DNA of 53,415 nucleotides from Lactobacillus sp. ESL0700 (GCF_029392095.1 NZ_CP113931.1:1-53415), one strand, 5' to 3'. Positions 15,998 through 24,682 are shown, counted from the stretch's first letter. The notes: generated by a model from the sequence alone, not told the origin. Numbers and translations: made by a program.

Positions 15998-18463
15998 ATG
16001 GCAAAAAAAGAATTTAATGGCTGGTTAAATCAGCTATATCACACAAATATTGTAGATTTGTGTAATCAGTTAGGAATTGAACTTACACAAGATGGACGTA
16101 CGTACCGTGGTAAGGAACATGACAGCTTGGTTATCACACCAAATAAAAACTCATTTTATTGGAACTCTCGTCAAGTTGGCGGTACAGGTGGGTTGATGTT
16201 CTTGAAAAAGTACTATCTTGCTGACGATCAACTAAGCAAAAAAGAACTGTATGCAAAATTGCATAAAATTGCTTCTGAAAATAGCCTGATTGAATTTGAT
16301 GAATCAGAACAAACAGCAGAGCCTACTGTTCCCTATGTTTACCCTCAAGAAAATATTGTTGATAATATTAACCAAGCAAAAAACTATTTAAGTGATGAAA
16401 GAAAAATTGCTCCGCAATTCGTTGATTGGCTGCATGATCACGGTTACCTAGATCAAGATAAAATGGATAATGCTATTTTTAAAGAAATTAATCCATTAAC
16501 CGGTGAAATTATTGGTGCTACCAAGCAAGGAACGCACATTGACTTTGACAAGTATCCAAAACGGGGCACATTTAAAGAAATAGATAAAAATTCCACGCAC
16601 AACGCTGCGTGGTTTTTTGATATTGGTAAACCTGAAAATTTACGCTTTTTTGAAAGCCCAATTGACGCTATGTCCTTTTATCAACTTGCTCCAGGCAAAC
16701 TTAAAAATACCCGGTTTGTTTCCATGAATGGTTTAAAAGAACGAGTAGCGTCTACCTATATGACCTTGACCGATTCACAACTAGCAAAAGAAAATTCTGG
16801 AATTAAGTCTATTGCCTTTGGTGTTGATAATGATGAAGCTGGCGACAATTTTATTAAAACAATGCAGCAATACCGCTTTACCAATAATCAAGGAGATAAC
16901 GTCAAGTTGCTTTCAGCACAGCCGAATAAAAAATGGGGTAAAGACTGGAATGATGAACTTAAAGGTATTACCGATTTAAAAGAAAAACAGCAAGAAAAAG
17001 TAGTAACCAAAAGCACTAGTGCAACTACTAAAGTACCGTATGAAGATGAAACCGGGCGAGTAACCGATGAAGCTAGCAAAGAAAAAAAGTTTTACTTGAT
17101 AAATGAAGATGGTAGATATATGACCCACGCAAAATCATTTGATTTTAGTGATCGTGCACCTGGCCCAGTTAGTAATAACACAGTCAAAAGATTGTTAGCT
17201 GGGGCTAAATCTTCTGCAACACTTGAATTTTCTATTGAAGATATTAAGCGACACCAAACATTTAACCAATTACCCCAACATTATCAAAAAATTTTAGTAA
17301 CACCAGAAAGTACCCAGCAGTTAAAAGATATGGTCAACGAAAAACAAGTTAATTTAGAAAATAAGCACAAGTTAGAAAAAAATTTCCCTATTTCTTCTGA
17401 TGTCACCAAAACTTCAATTACAGATTTAATGCAGGACGTACAATCTTATCTTGTTGATCCAGAAAAAACATTACAACTAGCTGATTTTTTAAGTAATTTT
17501 CATGATTACTCCATTCGTAATCGACTACTAATTGCACATCAACGTGAAGGTGCACTAGCCGTGGCCAGCTATAAAAAGTATCAAGAAATGGGTTATTCAG
17601 TTAAACGTGGTGAAAAAGGTATAAAAATTTTAGTACCCGTTCAACTCAAGAAATTTAGCCGGAATGGTAAGGAAATACCACTTAAATACGCTACTAAAGA
17701 AGAAAAGGCTAAAATTAAGGCCGGCAGCATTTCAACTCATACTTCCTTAGGCTTTGTACATGGTAACGTTTTTGATGTTACTCAAACTACTATGCCAAAA
17801 GAGAAATACCCTGAAATGTACCCTAACCGACACCTAGATTTTGATATTAGTAAAGCAACTGATCAACAAAAACTTAATGACAATTTAGACAAATTTGCCA
17901 ATAATATTGGCTTTAAAGTTATTAGAAATTTACCTGATGCAGAGTATAGTCGGAACTTTGGTATATCCAAGGGCGTAACTTTACCAAAACAAAAAATAAT
18001 TTATTTAAATCCTTCTGATACGCCAACTGAAAAAGTTACTACCTTAATGCATGAACTTGGCCATGCTCAACTTCACGATGAAAAATCACAGGCTTCACGC
18101 CCAATTAAGGAACTACAAGCGCAGTTAACCTCCTACCTAGTTGCTAAAAGCTATGGTATTGATAATCATGATTACACAGTAGACTACATCGCAAGTTGGA
18201 CAGATCACGGCAAGAAGCTAAACACGCTAGACGAAAAGTCGCAAGCTGCAATTTTAAATAATGTCACTAAAGCAGCTGACAAAATGATTAGCTCTATAGA
18301 TGGTAGAGATAAAAGCCTAACTACTTCTATGACTATGAAGCAAACGCCTCAACGTAAAGTAAGGCAATCTACTACTACACAACAAACTGTTAATCAAAAT
18401 ATGCTGGCAGCACAATTTGCTCAACAGCAACAAGTGCAACAACGTGGTCTTGAACTTGGTTAA
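15998..18463 (+). CDS. LtrC-like multidomain protein: primase/Toprim, ArdC-type ssDNA-binding and zinc metallopeptidase
   Basis: 821 aa. The N-terminal part (about 1-100) resembles the primase-associated DUF3991-type region; a Toprim-like domain has FFESPIDAMSFY near 216 and FGVDNDEAGDNF near 273. The second half begins with an ArdC-like N-terminal domain (about 470-600; SNFHDYSIRNRLLIAHQ) and ends with a metallopeptidase-like domain carrying MHELGHAQLH near 684. ArdC proteins protect incoming plasmid DNA from restriction, and ArdC is related to the transported part of the RP4 TraC1 primase, so delivery to the recipient is plausible. The last 25 residues (NMLAAQFAQQQQVQQRGLELG) resemble the tail shared by three downstream Fic proteins. 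Confidence 0.8.
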   Translation: MAKKEFNGWLNQLYHTNIVDLCNQLGIELTQDGRTYRGKEHDSLVITPNKNSFYWNSRQVGGTGGLMFLKKYYLADDQLSKKELYAKLHKIASENSLIEFDESEQTAEPTVPYVYPQENIVDNINQAKNYLSDERKIAPQFVDWLHDHGYLDQDKMDNAIFKEINPLTGEIIGATKQGTHIDFDKYPKRGTFKEIDKNSTHNAAWFFDIGKPENLRFFESPIDAMSFYQLAPGKLKNTRFVSMNGLKERVASTYMTLTDSQLAKENSGIKSIAFGVDNDEAGDNFIKTMQQYRFTNNQGDNVKLLSAQPNKKWGKDWNDELKGITDLKEKQQEKVVTKSTSATTKVPYEDETGRVTDEASKEKKFYLINEDGRYMTHAKSFDFSDRAPGPVSNNTVKRLLAGAKSSATLEFSIEDIKRHQTFNQLPQHYQKILVTPESTQQLKDMVNEKQVNLENKHKLEKNFPISSDVTKTSITDLMQDVQSYLVDPEKTLQLADFLSNFHDYSIRNRLLIAHQREGALAVASYKKYQEMGYSVKRGEKGIKILVPVQLKKFSRNGKEIPLKYATKEEKAKIKAGSISTHTSLGFVHGNVFDVTQTTMPKEKYPEMYPNRHLDFDISKATDQQKLNDNLDKFANNIGFKVIRNLPDAEYSRNFGISKGVTLPKQKIIYLNPSDTPTEKVTTLMHELGHAQLHDEKSQASRPIKELQAQLTSYLVAKSYGIDNHDYTVDYIASWTDHGKKLNTLDEKSQAAILNNVTKAADKMISSIDGRDKSLTTSMTMKQTPQRKVRQSTTTQQTVNQNMLAAQFAQQQQVQQRGLELG

Positions 18464-18464
18464 T

Positions 18465-18506
18465 TTATACCAAAAATGTTATATTTTGTTTCAAATGTGG
18501 TATAAT
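18465..18506 (+). promoter_or_regulatory. Promoter and inverted-repeat operator of the Fic operon
   Basis: TATAAT at 18501-18506 with a weak TTATAT -35 box at 18479-18484 (16-bp spacer). The perfect inverted repeat TTATACCA / TGGTATAA (18465-18472 and 18498-18505) brackets the promoter and covers the -10 box. The HTH protein encoded next is the obvious candidate repressor. Confidence 0.65.
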
Positions 18507-18546
18507 ATAAGCAATGGAAAAAGTGATTATTTATGGAGGTAACCGC

Positions 18547-18969
18547 ATGACCACAGTTATTTATAAGCTTTTAGAAAATAAAAATATTTCACTAAACGAA
18601 GTCGCTAGAAAAAGTAGTGTTCCTGTAACTACTCTTGCTAATGCTGCAAAAAAGCCAATTGAAGCCTGGACTATCCGAATTTTAAATGCTTTTGCATTGG
18701 GATTAGATGAATTACCTAGTCATTTATTAGTCAAATTACAGCCTAAAACTTATCAATTAAAAATTAGTGACGATGAACAAAAAATTCAGGGTGTTTACAT
18801 TCCTGACAAATTAACCTATTACCAGATCAGATCAGTTGTAGAAGCTAGTCATCTAGAAGGCTGGAACCCTCAACCTAAAGATATTCAATACCTAGTAAAT
18901 AAAGCTTACAATCCTGATCCTGAATTAGAAAAAGAATACGAAGAAATTTTTGGAGCTAACAATGAGTGA
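18547..18969 (+). CDS. HTH regulator, possible antitoxin or repressor of the Fic operon
   Basis: 140 aa from ATG 18547, preceded by a strong GGAGGT. Residues 12-36 (NISLNEVARKSSVPVTTLANA) are a Cro/XRE-like helix-turn-helix. The C-terminal part ends with a helical acidic segment (DPELEKEYEEIFG). The final codons overlap the first Fic gene by 8 bases, as usual for antitoxin-toxin pairs. I looked for the Fic inhibitory motif [ST]xxxE[GN]; SHLEGW is close but one residue short, so direct FicA-like inhibition is not shown. The inverted repeat at its promoter supports autoregulation. Confidence 0.65.
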   Translation: MTTVIYKLLENKNISLNEVARKSSVPVTTLANAAKKPIEAWTIRILNAFALGLDELPSHLLVKLQPKTYQLKISDDEQKIQGVYIPDKLTYYQIRSVVEASHLEGWNPQPKDIQYLVNKAYNPDPELEKEYEEIFGANNE

Positions 18970-19642
18970 TTGGATAAAAGATACGCTATATAGCAATGGT
19001 GTGCTTAAAAACAAATTTCATATTCATGATCCAAAGTTATTGGAAGAAATAGAATATCGTGAATCCAACGAAAGGGCTTTACTAATTTTACAAAAGCAAC
19101 CTAAAATTAAAGACATTAGTTACTTAGCTAAAATTCATAAGTTCATGTTTAATTCTTTGTATGATTGGGCAGGAGAATATCGTCCCGGTAATTTCCAAAA
19201 AAATGGTTATGAATTTTTTGATCATTCAAGATTTGAATTTGCAGAGCAAAATATTAATTCAATTATGAAGCAGCAGCCTACCAAAGAACCTTTGCAGGTC
19301 GAAGATTATGCTAAATTGCTTGATGAGATTAACTTCATGCACCCGTTTAGAGAGGGCAATGGTCGTAGTACCAAAACCTTTTTACAAGCATACGCCGCTA
19401 ACCATGAACAGGTCTTAGATTACCCTCGACAAAATGATGAAATGATCCAGGCTCAAAATGAAGCTGATGTTAAGCATATTTCACGCTTACTCAAGGTTCA
19501 AAACTCTCCAACTAGGGAAGTAGCTTTTAAAACTTTAGTTAAGCAACATAAAGAAAGACAAACTGAAACTTTATCACAAGCCGAACTTGCTGCACAGTAT
19601 GAAGCCCAAAAGCAGCAACAAAAAGGACTTGAATTAGAATAG
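18962..19642 (+). CDS. Fic-domain protein 1 with conserved Fic motif and shared C-terminal tail
   Basis: 226 aa from ATG 18962 (GGAG at 18952-18955); a TTG at 18950 is part of the ribosome binding site region. The Fic core shows DWAGEYRPGN (about 68-77) and the active-site loop HPFREGNGRSTK at residues 127-138: catalytic His, acidic residue and the GNGR anion-binding turn are intact, the last Arg of the usual motif being Lys. Such proteins transfer AMP or other phosphate-containing groups to target proteins. No N-terminal inhibitory motif is seen, so control may come from a partner, perhaps the HTH protein upstream. The tail SQAELAAQYEAQKQQQKGL recurs on Fic 2 and Fic 3. Confidence 0.88.
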   Translation: MSDWIKDTLYSNGVLKNKFHIHDPKLLEEIEYRESNERALLILQKQPKIKDISYLAKIHKFMFNSLYDWAGEYRPGNFQKNGYEFFDHSRFEFAEQNINSIMKQQPTKEPLQVEDYAKLLDEINFMHPFREGNGRSTKTFLQAYAANHEQVLDYPRQNDEMIQAQNEADVKHISRLLKVQNSPTREVAFKTLVKQHKERQTETLSQAELAAQYEAQKQQQKGLELE

Positions 19643-19654
19643 AAGTTTAAAAGT

Positions 19655-19846
19655 ATGACAATGACTAACGAGGAAAAACAAGAGCGTGCTAATCACCATA
19701 CCCAATCTCATGACGAACAAATTTGTGAATGGTGTGGTAAACAATTTAAAACAGGCAATGTTGTGTACGAAGATATTACTGGTAACTATTACTGCACGAT
19801 TAAGCACTTTAAGATGGCACTGGGTCTTGAAAAGACTAAGTTATAA
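19655..19846 (+). CDS. Small zinc-ribbon-like protein within the Fic operon
   Basis: 63 aa (or 61 from the second ATG). CEWCGKQF followed by YYCTIKHF gives a CxxC...CxxxH set suitable for one zinc ion. It is hydrophilic, lacks a membrane segment and sits between Fic 1 and Fic 2 with short gaps on both sides. It does not carry the shared tail. Function unknown; a nucleic-acid or protein-binding adaptor is possible. Confidence 0.55.
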   Translation: MTMTNEEKQERANHHTQSHDEQICEWCGKQFKTGNVVYEDITGNYYCTIKHFKMALGLEKTKL

Positions 19847-19870
19847 TAATTAGTCAGAAGGTAATTAAAA

Positions 19871-20725
19871 ATGGAATACAAAGACAAATTTCAACTTACT
19901 CCAGAAGAAAATCGTCGTTTTGCTAAAACGAATTTAACCAAGCTAGTTTTCACTAATTCACGTTTTGAAGGCTTAACTACCACTCTGCCACAAACACAAA
20001 CTATTATTGATGGTATGGGCGTTAATGGTGTATCAGTTGATGATATTAACGTTATCGTACAATTAAAGCGTGGCTGGCAACTAGCTATCAATTATGATCA
20101 ACCGTTTGGCTTAGATTTTGAAAAAGAAATAAATAAGATTGTCGCACGTGATACCGCTGCTTTTCCAGGTTATTTACGCAACGGTTCAGGTGGTGTAGAA
20201 ACCTATCGTGGTGAATTTACGCCACCAATGATCAATGAACAGAAAGAAAAGAGCTTTTTAAACTCTATTTTAAATAGTGATCGTTCTGCCACTGATAAGG
20301 CAATGACCGTAATGTACCACAACATGCGGCAACAAATGTTTTATGATGGCAACAAGCGAACGGCCACTATTGCCGCTAACAAAATTATGATCGAAAATGG
20401 TGCTGGCTTAATCAATATACCTTTAGATCAATGGCCTACTTGGAACCAAAAAATAGCTGATTACTACTTTTCAAATGATATGTCAGATTTAAAAGATTGG
20501 ACTTATCAAACTGGGATTTCAGGTATTGAGCCTAATATACTTGCTCGTTCTCAAAATAAAGTAACTAAAATTTCTCACCAAGAACAGCAAGTAAACAACG
20601 CTGAATTTAAACAACTGCTCAAAGACAGCCGCAAAGAGAATACTCAAGCCGAATTAGCGGCACAATATGAAGCACAAAAGCAGCAGCAAAAAGAACTTGA
20701 ACAAGATGGCCCTGAATTAGAATAG
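19871..20725 (+). CDS. Fic-like protein 2 with Gln in place of the catalytic His, plus shared tail
   Basis: 284 aa. The Fic signature is altered: QMFYDGNKRTAT at residues 155-166, where the catalytic His is Gln and GNGR is GNKR, similar to the ANKR of Doc kinases in the second half. A NSRFEG segment (29-34) sits where class II Fic proteins have their inhibitory [ST]xxxEG helix, with Asn at the first position. I recall a broad family of Fic/DOC-like proteins with such a QxFxDGNKR loop, so this may be family-typical and not a decay product. It may be non-catalytic or use different chemistry. It ends with AELAAQYEAQKQQQKELEQDG, close to the tail of Fic 3. Confidence 0.8.
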   Translation: MEYKDKFQLTPEENRRFAKTNLTKLVFTNSRFEGLTTTLPQTQTIIDGMGVNGVSVDDINVIVQLKRGWQLAINYDQPFGLDFEKEINKIVARDTAAFPGYLRNGSGGVETYRGEFTPPMINEQKEKSFLNSILNSDRSATDKAMTVMYHNMRQQMFYDGNKRTATIAANKIMIENGAGLINIPLDQWPTWNQKIADYYFSNDMSDLKDWTYQTGISGIEPNILARSQNKVTKISHQEQQVNNAEFKQLLKDSRKENTQAELAAQYEAQKQQQKELEQDGPELE

Positions 20726-20735
20726 AGGTGCATTT

Positions 20736-21680
20736 ATGAATTACCAAGATCAACTTAAACAAATTACAAAGTTAAAAGAAAAAATGGACACATATCGGCC
20801 ACTTTCACCGTTAGAAATTAAGCGGCTAGAAAAAAATATTCGGATTGAACATGTGTGGTCATCAGCTGCAATTGAAGGTAACACTTTATCTAAAAATGAA
20901 ACTGCTGCTATCATTGATAGTGGTATCGGTGCTACAATTCACGGAAAAACCATTAAAGAAACGCTAGAAATCATCAATTTAAGTCAGGCGTACACTTATA
21001 TGAAAGATTTGGCTACCAAAAAGCAGCCAATAAGATTAGACGATATTAGAAATCTTAATCGTATATCTACCTTAGAAACAATTGAACCAAAATCAGAAGC
21101 AGGAAACTATCGTACCATCGACGTTTATCCTTATGGTACCGATAAACGCCCCTATGCTTCACCATTCGATATTCCAGATGAAATGGAAAAATTACAAAAT
21201 TGGAGTGATCAAGCGAGAACTAAGCTTCACCCTGTCCAATATGCAACTGATTTACACCAGAAGTTTGTAACAATTCACCCATTTAGAGATGGCAATGGAC
21301 GAACTGCAAGATTGTTAATGAATTTGGTATTAACTGAAAATGGGTATCCGGTAATTAATGTTAATCCTTCAAAAAAAGCCAGAGATAACTATATGACAGC
21401 CTTAGCCACAGCAGAGGCACCGGAAAATGATCCACAACCATTTAGAGAATTAATCGCTAATTATGTTGAAGAAGAATTAGACAGCAGAATTAAGACCCTG
21501 CAGTTAAATGAAAAATATACCCAAGAAGCAAAAGAGTCATTTAACCGCAGCGGAATAGACTGGAAAAGTTTAGAAAAGGAAAGCAAAGAAAAACTTTCGC
21601 AAGCCGAATTAGCGGCACAATTTGAAACACAAAAACAGCGGCAAAAAGGGCTTGAACAAAATGGCCCCGAATTAGAATAG
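20736..21680 (+). CDS. Class II Fic protein 3 (self-inhibited AMP-transferase type) with shared tail
   Basis: 314 aa, AGAGGTG before the ATG. The inhibitory helix motif S43-A-A-I-E47-G48-N lies in the N-terminal domain and the catalytic loop HPFRDGNGRTAR at 181-192 is fully canonical, so this should be an active, self-regulated Fic enzyme that AMPylates (or otherwise modifies) target proteins. It is fused at the end to the tail SQAELAAQFETQKQRQKGL followed by EQNGPELE, nearly the same as in Fic 2. The core family normally needs no such tail, which suggests a separate function for it, for example export or localisation. Confidence 0.88.
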   Translation: MNYQDQLKQITKLKEKMDTYRPLSPLEIKRLEKNIRIEHVWSSAAIEGNTLSKNETAAIIDSGIGATIHGKTIKETLEIINLSQAYTYMKDLATKKQPIRLDDIRNLNRISTLETIEPKSEAGNYRTIDVYPYGTDKRPYASPFDIPDEMEKLQNWSDQARTKLHPVQYATDLHQKFVTIHPFRDGNGRTARLLMNLVLTENGYPVINVNPSKKARDNYMTALATAEAPENDPQPFRELIANYVEEELDSRIKTLQLNEKYTQEAKESFNRSGIDWKSLEKESKEKLSQAELAAQFETQKQRQKGLEQNGPELE

Positions 21681-21689
21681 GAGAACAAA

Positions 21690-21977
21690 TTGCACAATTT
21701 CATATTTTCTAATCCCCACGTTTCTAGTATTTTTGACTATTACATTGATAATGGAACCTTTGACAAGCAGCAAATAGATAAAATTAATGATGGTGATTTA
21801 ACTACTAAAATCACCATCATTACAAAAGAGTTCAAAAAACTATCTTTAAAAAATTTACGAAGTATACAGTCGTATTTATGTTTGGTTATTGATTTTGGCC
21901 ATAGAAAGGATAAGAAACTCGCTACTCTACTTCTGCACACTGTTATCCCAATAATTATTATGAAAAAAGATATATAA
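21690..21977 (+). CDS. Small protein of unknown function ending the Fic operon
   Basis: 95 aa with a TTG start; GGAGAA precedes it by 4 bases. A helical, moderately hydrophobic C-terminal third (about 60-92) ends in MKKDI. It follows Fic 3 by 9 bases and is followed by a strong terminator, so it is the last gene of the operon. No motif recognised. It lacks the shared tail, so it could be an immunity or chaperone-like partner; that is speculation. Confidence 0.5.
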   Translation: MHNFIFSNPHVSSIFDYYIDNGTFDKQQIDKINDGDLTTKITIITKEFKKLSLKNLRSIQSYLCLVIDFGHRKDKKLATLLLHTVIPIIIMKKDI

Positions 21978-21980
21978 ACA

Positions 21981-22013
21981 AAAGCTAACAAGAATTTTCT
22001 TGTTAGCTTTTTT
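21981..22013 (+). terminator. Strong terminator between the Fic operon and the topoisomerase gene
   Basis: Perfect 14-bp stem AAAGCTAACAAGAA / TTCTTGTTAGCTTT (21981-21994 and 21997-22010), then T's. Only 12 bases separate it from the next start region, so the topoisomerase gene has no room for its own promoter after the hairpin. Confidence 0.85.
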
Positions 22014-22025
22014 CTTGAAAGGAAG

Positions 22026-24587
22026 ATGATATATTTGAAGCTTTTAATTCTAAATGAAAAAGCTAGTGCCGCTAAAAATTTTGCTGCAGCGCTTGGCGGA
22101 ATTAGCGGCTTTTTTGATAATGACAGTTACGACATTGTTCATGCTCACGGCCATCTTTTGCAGTTTAAAGAACCACAAGAAATGGTTAGTGCAGATAAAG
22201 TTGATAAATACAGTGATTGGACTGATTTAAGCTACTATCCTTGGAACCTACTAGATTTTTCTTGGCAAAAAGAGGTAAGTCCTGGTAGTAAGCAAGCTTT
22301 GGATACTATTAGTAATGCTGCAGCTGGTCACGACGCTATTGTAATTGCCACAGATGATGATCCATCTGGAGAAGGTGACTTACTCGGGTGGGAAATTGTC
22401 AATGCCATTGGCTGGCAAAAAACAGTGTATCGCATTAGATTCGCAGACGAAACACCCAAAAACATCAAGTCTGCTTTACTTAATAAAGTTGATGTTACTG
22501 ATCAATACAAGCAAGGTGAGTTTTTAGAAGCAACCGGTAGAGAACGATTTGATTATGCTTCAATGCAACTATCTCGTATTGCATTAATAATAGCTCGACA
22601 AGCCGGCTTTAATCCTCGCTCTTTGCGGCTAGGACGGCTTAAATCTACTATCATAGATAAGATATACCGGCAAGCCAAAAGCCGGCTAGAATACGTCAAA
22701 AAGCCTTTTTATGAAGTTCGCTTCCGTGACAGTAATCAAAATGTCTTTAAACGAACTGATGAGGAAGCAGAACAGCACCGGTTCCCAACAGAAAATGATG
22801 CCGCCTTTGAAATGAGTAATTACCAATCTTCTGGTGTTGTGATTGATTCTAAAGTAGAAAAAAGGCAACAACCACCAGCATTATTAGACCTTAGTCACTT
22901 ATCTATTTTAGTAGGGAAAAAAGGCTATTCTTCAAAAACATTTTTGGCCACTTATCAAAAAATGTATGAAGCAAGCATTCTTTCTTATCCTAGAACCGAA
23001 GATACTAAAATAACTCAAGCTCAATTTGATCAACTATTACCCCTTGTAGATCAAATTGCTCAAGTAATTGGTTTAAATCCTACTTTATTAACTCACCGCA
23101 CAATTAGGAAAAAATTTTTAGTAAAAGCTGCCACTCACGGTGCTAACCGTCCTGGAATTAATGTTCCAACTAGTCTTGACGAGATCGAACAGCAATTTGG
23201 TAAATGTGGTCGTGAAATTTATCTAACAGCCGCCAAAAGCTTTTTAGCAACCTTAGGGGAAGATTACCTTTACGAACAGCAAAAAGCTCATCTTGACCTC
23301 TATCCTGCTTTTACTTGCACAATTAACGTACCAAAAGCTAAAAATTACAAACTAATTTTTGATGAAGCAGAATTAACTGATGATACTCCTGATCCTGACA
23401 AGAAGATCATGGAATTTGGAACTTCGGCATTTCCAACTGTTCATCAAGGCCACAATCCTAAACCACAGCCGCCAACTCACAGCTTTATTATCAGCTTTTT
23501 AAAGAAGAACGAGATCGGAACCGGTGCCACTCAAGAATCAACTTTAGCAAGCATTACTACCGGTAATAATGCTTTAGTTAAAAATACTAAAGAAAAATAT
23601 TCTTTGACCTATCCGGGATTAATTCAAGCAATTTTATGCTTTGGAACGTATATCGCTTCACCAAAAGTCACTGAACAGCTGCAAGAAAAAATGAAGCAAG
23701 TAAAACAAGGTACGTTCGATTATCGCAACGTACCATTTTTAATTAATCAAATTGTCAATTATGATTTGCCGGCAGAACAAAAAAATGCAGCTAACCTTAG
23801 CAAAAATCCTCAATTGGCCAAACTAAAACAAGAATGGGACGCTAAAAATAACTTTACCCAGAAAGAAAAAGTTAAAGGTACCTGGCAAGGAAAAGAAGTA
23901 AAAATTAATCGTGAATGGAGAAATTATACTTTTACTGATCAAGAGCTGCAGCAACTTTTTGCAAATAAAAAAATCACAATCAATACAGGTTCTTCTATTA
24001 TTACTGGCAAGCTAGAACAGCAAAGTTACAAAGGTAAAAAGTTTGTCGGCTTTAAGCAAGAAACAAGAGAGCTGCTGGCAGACGAAACTCATGCAGTGGG
24101 ACTATACCAACCACAGAATATTACTATTCGGTTTAAGAAAATTTGGGATAACCATACTTTTACCAACCTGGAGCTGCAGCAATTACTAGCTGGACAAAAT
24201 ATTGCATTTCAAGCAATGGATAAAAACGGTAAGCCCTTTGAAGCCAAAGGAAAATTAGAAGAACAAGTCTATGAAGAAAAGCAAGGCCGAAAAGTGATCA
24301 AAAAAATCAAGTACTGGGGATTCAGCCTTGCTCCTAAAGAACTAATTGCTGATGATTCCCATTTTGTCGGTATCTTTATTCCTACTGGAAAGGAGGTGCG
24401 TTTTAAAAATAGTTTTGGTGATCATTCCTTCACCACTCAAGAACTGGCACTATTACTTAATGGTGATTCTATTTCATTTATCATTACCAGCAAGAAAGGC
24501 AGCTATCCAGTTACTGGTAAATTACAGACTTACACCTTTAAGGGTCACAAAATATTTGGTTTTAAACCAGAATTTAAGAAGAAATAA
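22026..24587 (+). CDS. Type IA DNA topoisomerase (TopB/TraE-like) with C-terminal repeats
   Basis: 853 aa if started at ATG 22026; the TTG at 22035 (MKLLILNEKAS) fits family starts better and is 11 bases from AAAGGA. The Toprim metal site is ATDDDPSGEG near 108-117 and the catalytic tyrosine is in SYPRTED near 320. After the core (to about 610) there are three repeats with the pattern HxFTxxELxxLLxG...GKL...YKGxKFxGFK (about 625-690, 695-780, 785-850), resembling DUF3945-type modules. Plasmid topoisomerase III-like enzymes decatenate or relax DNA during conjugation and replication. Likely active. Confidence 0.9.
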   Translation: MIYLKLLILNEKASAAKNFAAALGGISGFFDNDSYDIVHAHGHLLQFKEPQEMVSADKVDKYSDWTDLSYYPWNLLDFSWQKEVSPGSKQALDTISNAAAGHDAIVIATDDDPSGEGDLLGWEIVNAIGWQKTVYRIRFADETPKNIKSALLNKVDVTDQYKQGEFLEATGRERFDYASMQLSRIALIIARQAGFNPRSLRLGRLKSTIIDKIYRQAKSRLEYVKKPFYEVRFRDSNQNVFKRTDEEAEQHRFPTENDAAFEMSNYQSSGVVIDSKVEKRQQPPALLDLSHLSILVGKKGYSSKTFLATYQKMYEASILSYPRTEDTKITQAQFDQLLPLVDQIAQVIGLNPTLLTHRTIRKKFLVKAATHGANRPGINVPTSLDEIEQQFGKCGREIYLTAAKSFLATLGEDYLYEQQKAHLDLYPAFTCTINVPKAKNYKLIFDEAELTDDTPDPDKKIMEFGTSAFPTVHQGHNPKPQPPTHSFIISFLKKNEIGTGATQESTLASITTGNNALVKNTKEKYSLTYPGLIQAILCFGTYIASPKVTEQLQEKMKQVKQGTFDYRNVPFLINQIVNYDLPAEQKNAANLSKNPQLAKLKQEWDAKNNFTQKEKVKGTWQGKEVKINREWRNYTFTDQELQQLFANKKITINTGSSIITGKLEQQSYKGKKFVGFKQETRELLADETHAVGLYQPQNITIRFKKIWDNHTFTNLELQQLLAGQNIAFQAMDKNGKPFEAKGKLEEQVYEEKQGRKVIKKIKYWGFSLAPKELIADDSHFVGIFIPTGKEVRFKNSFGDHSFTTQELALLLNGDSISFIITSKKGSYPVTGKLQTYTFKGHKIFGFKPEFKKK

Positions 24588-24612
24588 AAAGAAGCATAAT
24601 TGCTTCTTTTTT
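24586..24612 (+). terminator. Terminator after the topoisomerase gene
   Basis: AAAAAGAAGCA / TGCTTCTTTTT stem (24586-24596 and 24601-24611) with a TAAT loop; it overlaps the stop codon. The A-rich left arm makes it potentially bidirectional. Confidence 0.75.
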
Positions 24613-24630
24613 GTTTAGTCAAAACGTTAT

Positions 24631-24659
24631 GCAGCTATATCTTTATAGCTGCTTTTTTT
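24631..24659 (+). terminator. Terminator hairpin before the surface metzincin gene
   Basis: GCAGCTATA / TATAGCTGC stem (24631-24639 and 24644-24652) followed by TTTTTTTA. The ribosome binding site GGAAAGG of the next gene begins at 24665, so no promoter fits between. Confidence 0.75.
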
Positions 24660-24682
24660 ATATTGGAAAGGTTCATGTAATC

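Noticed and set aside
18835..18870. Fic inhibitory motif in the HTH protein upstream of Fic 1
   Set aside because: SHLEGW lacks one residue between Ser and Glu compared with [ST]xxxE[GN]; antitoxin role left open.
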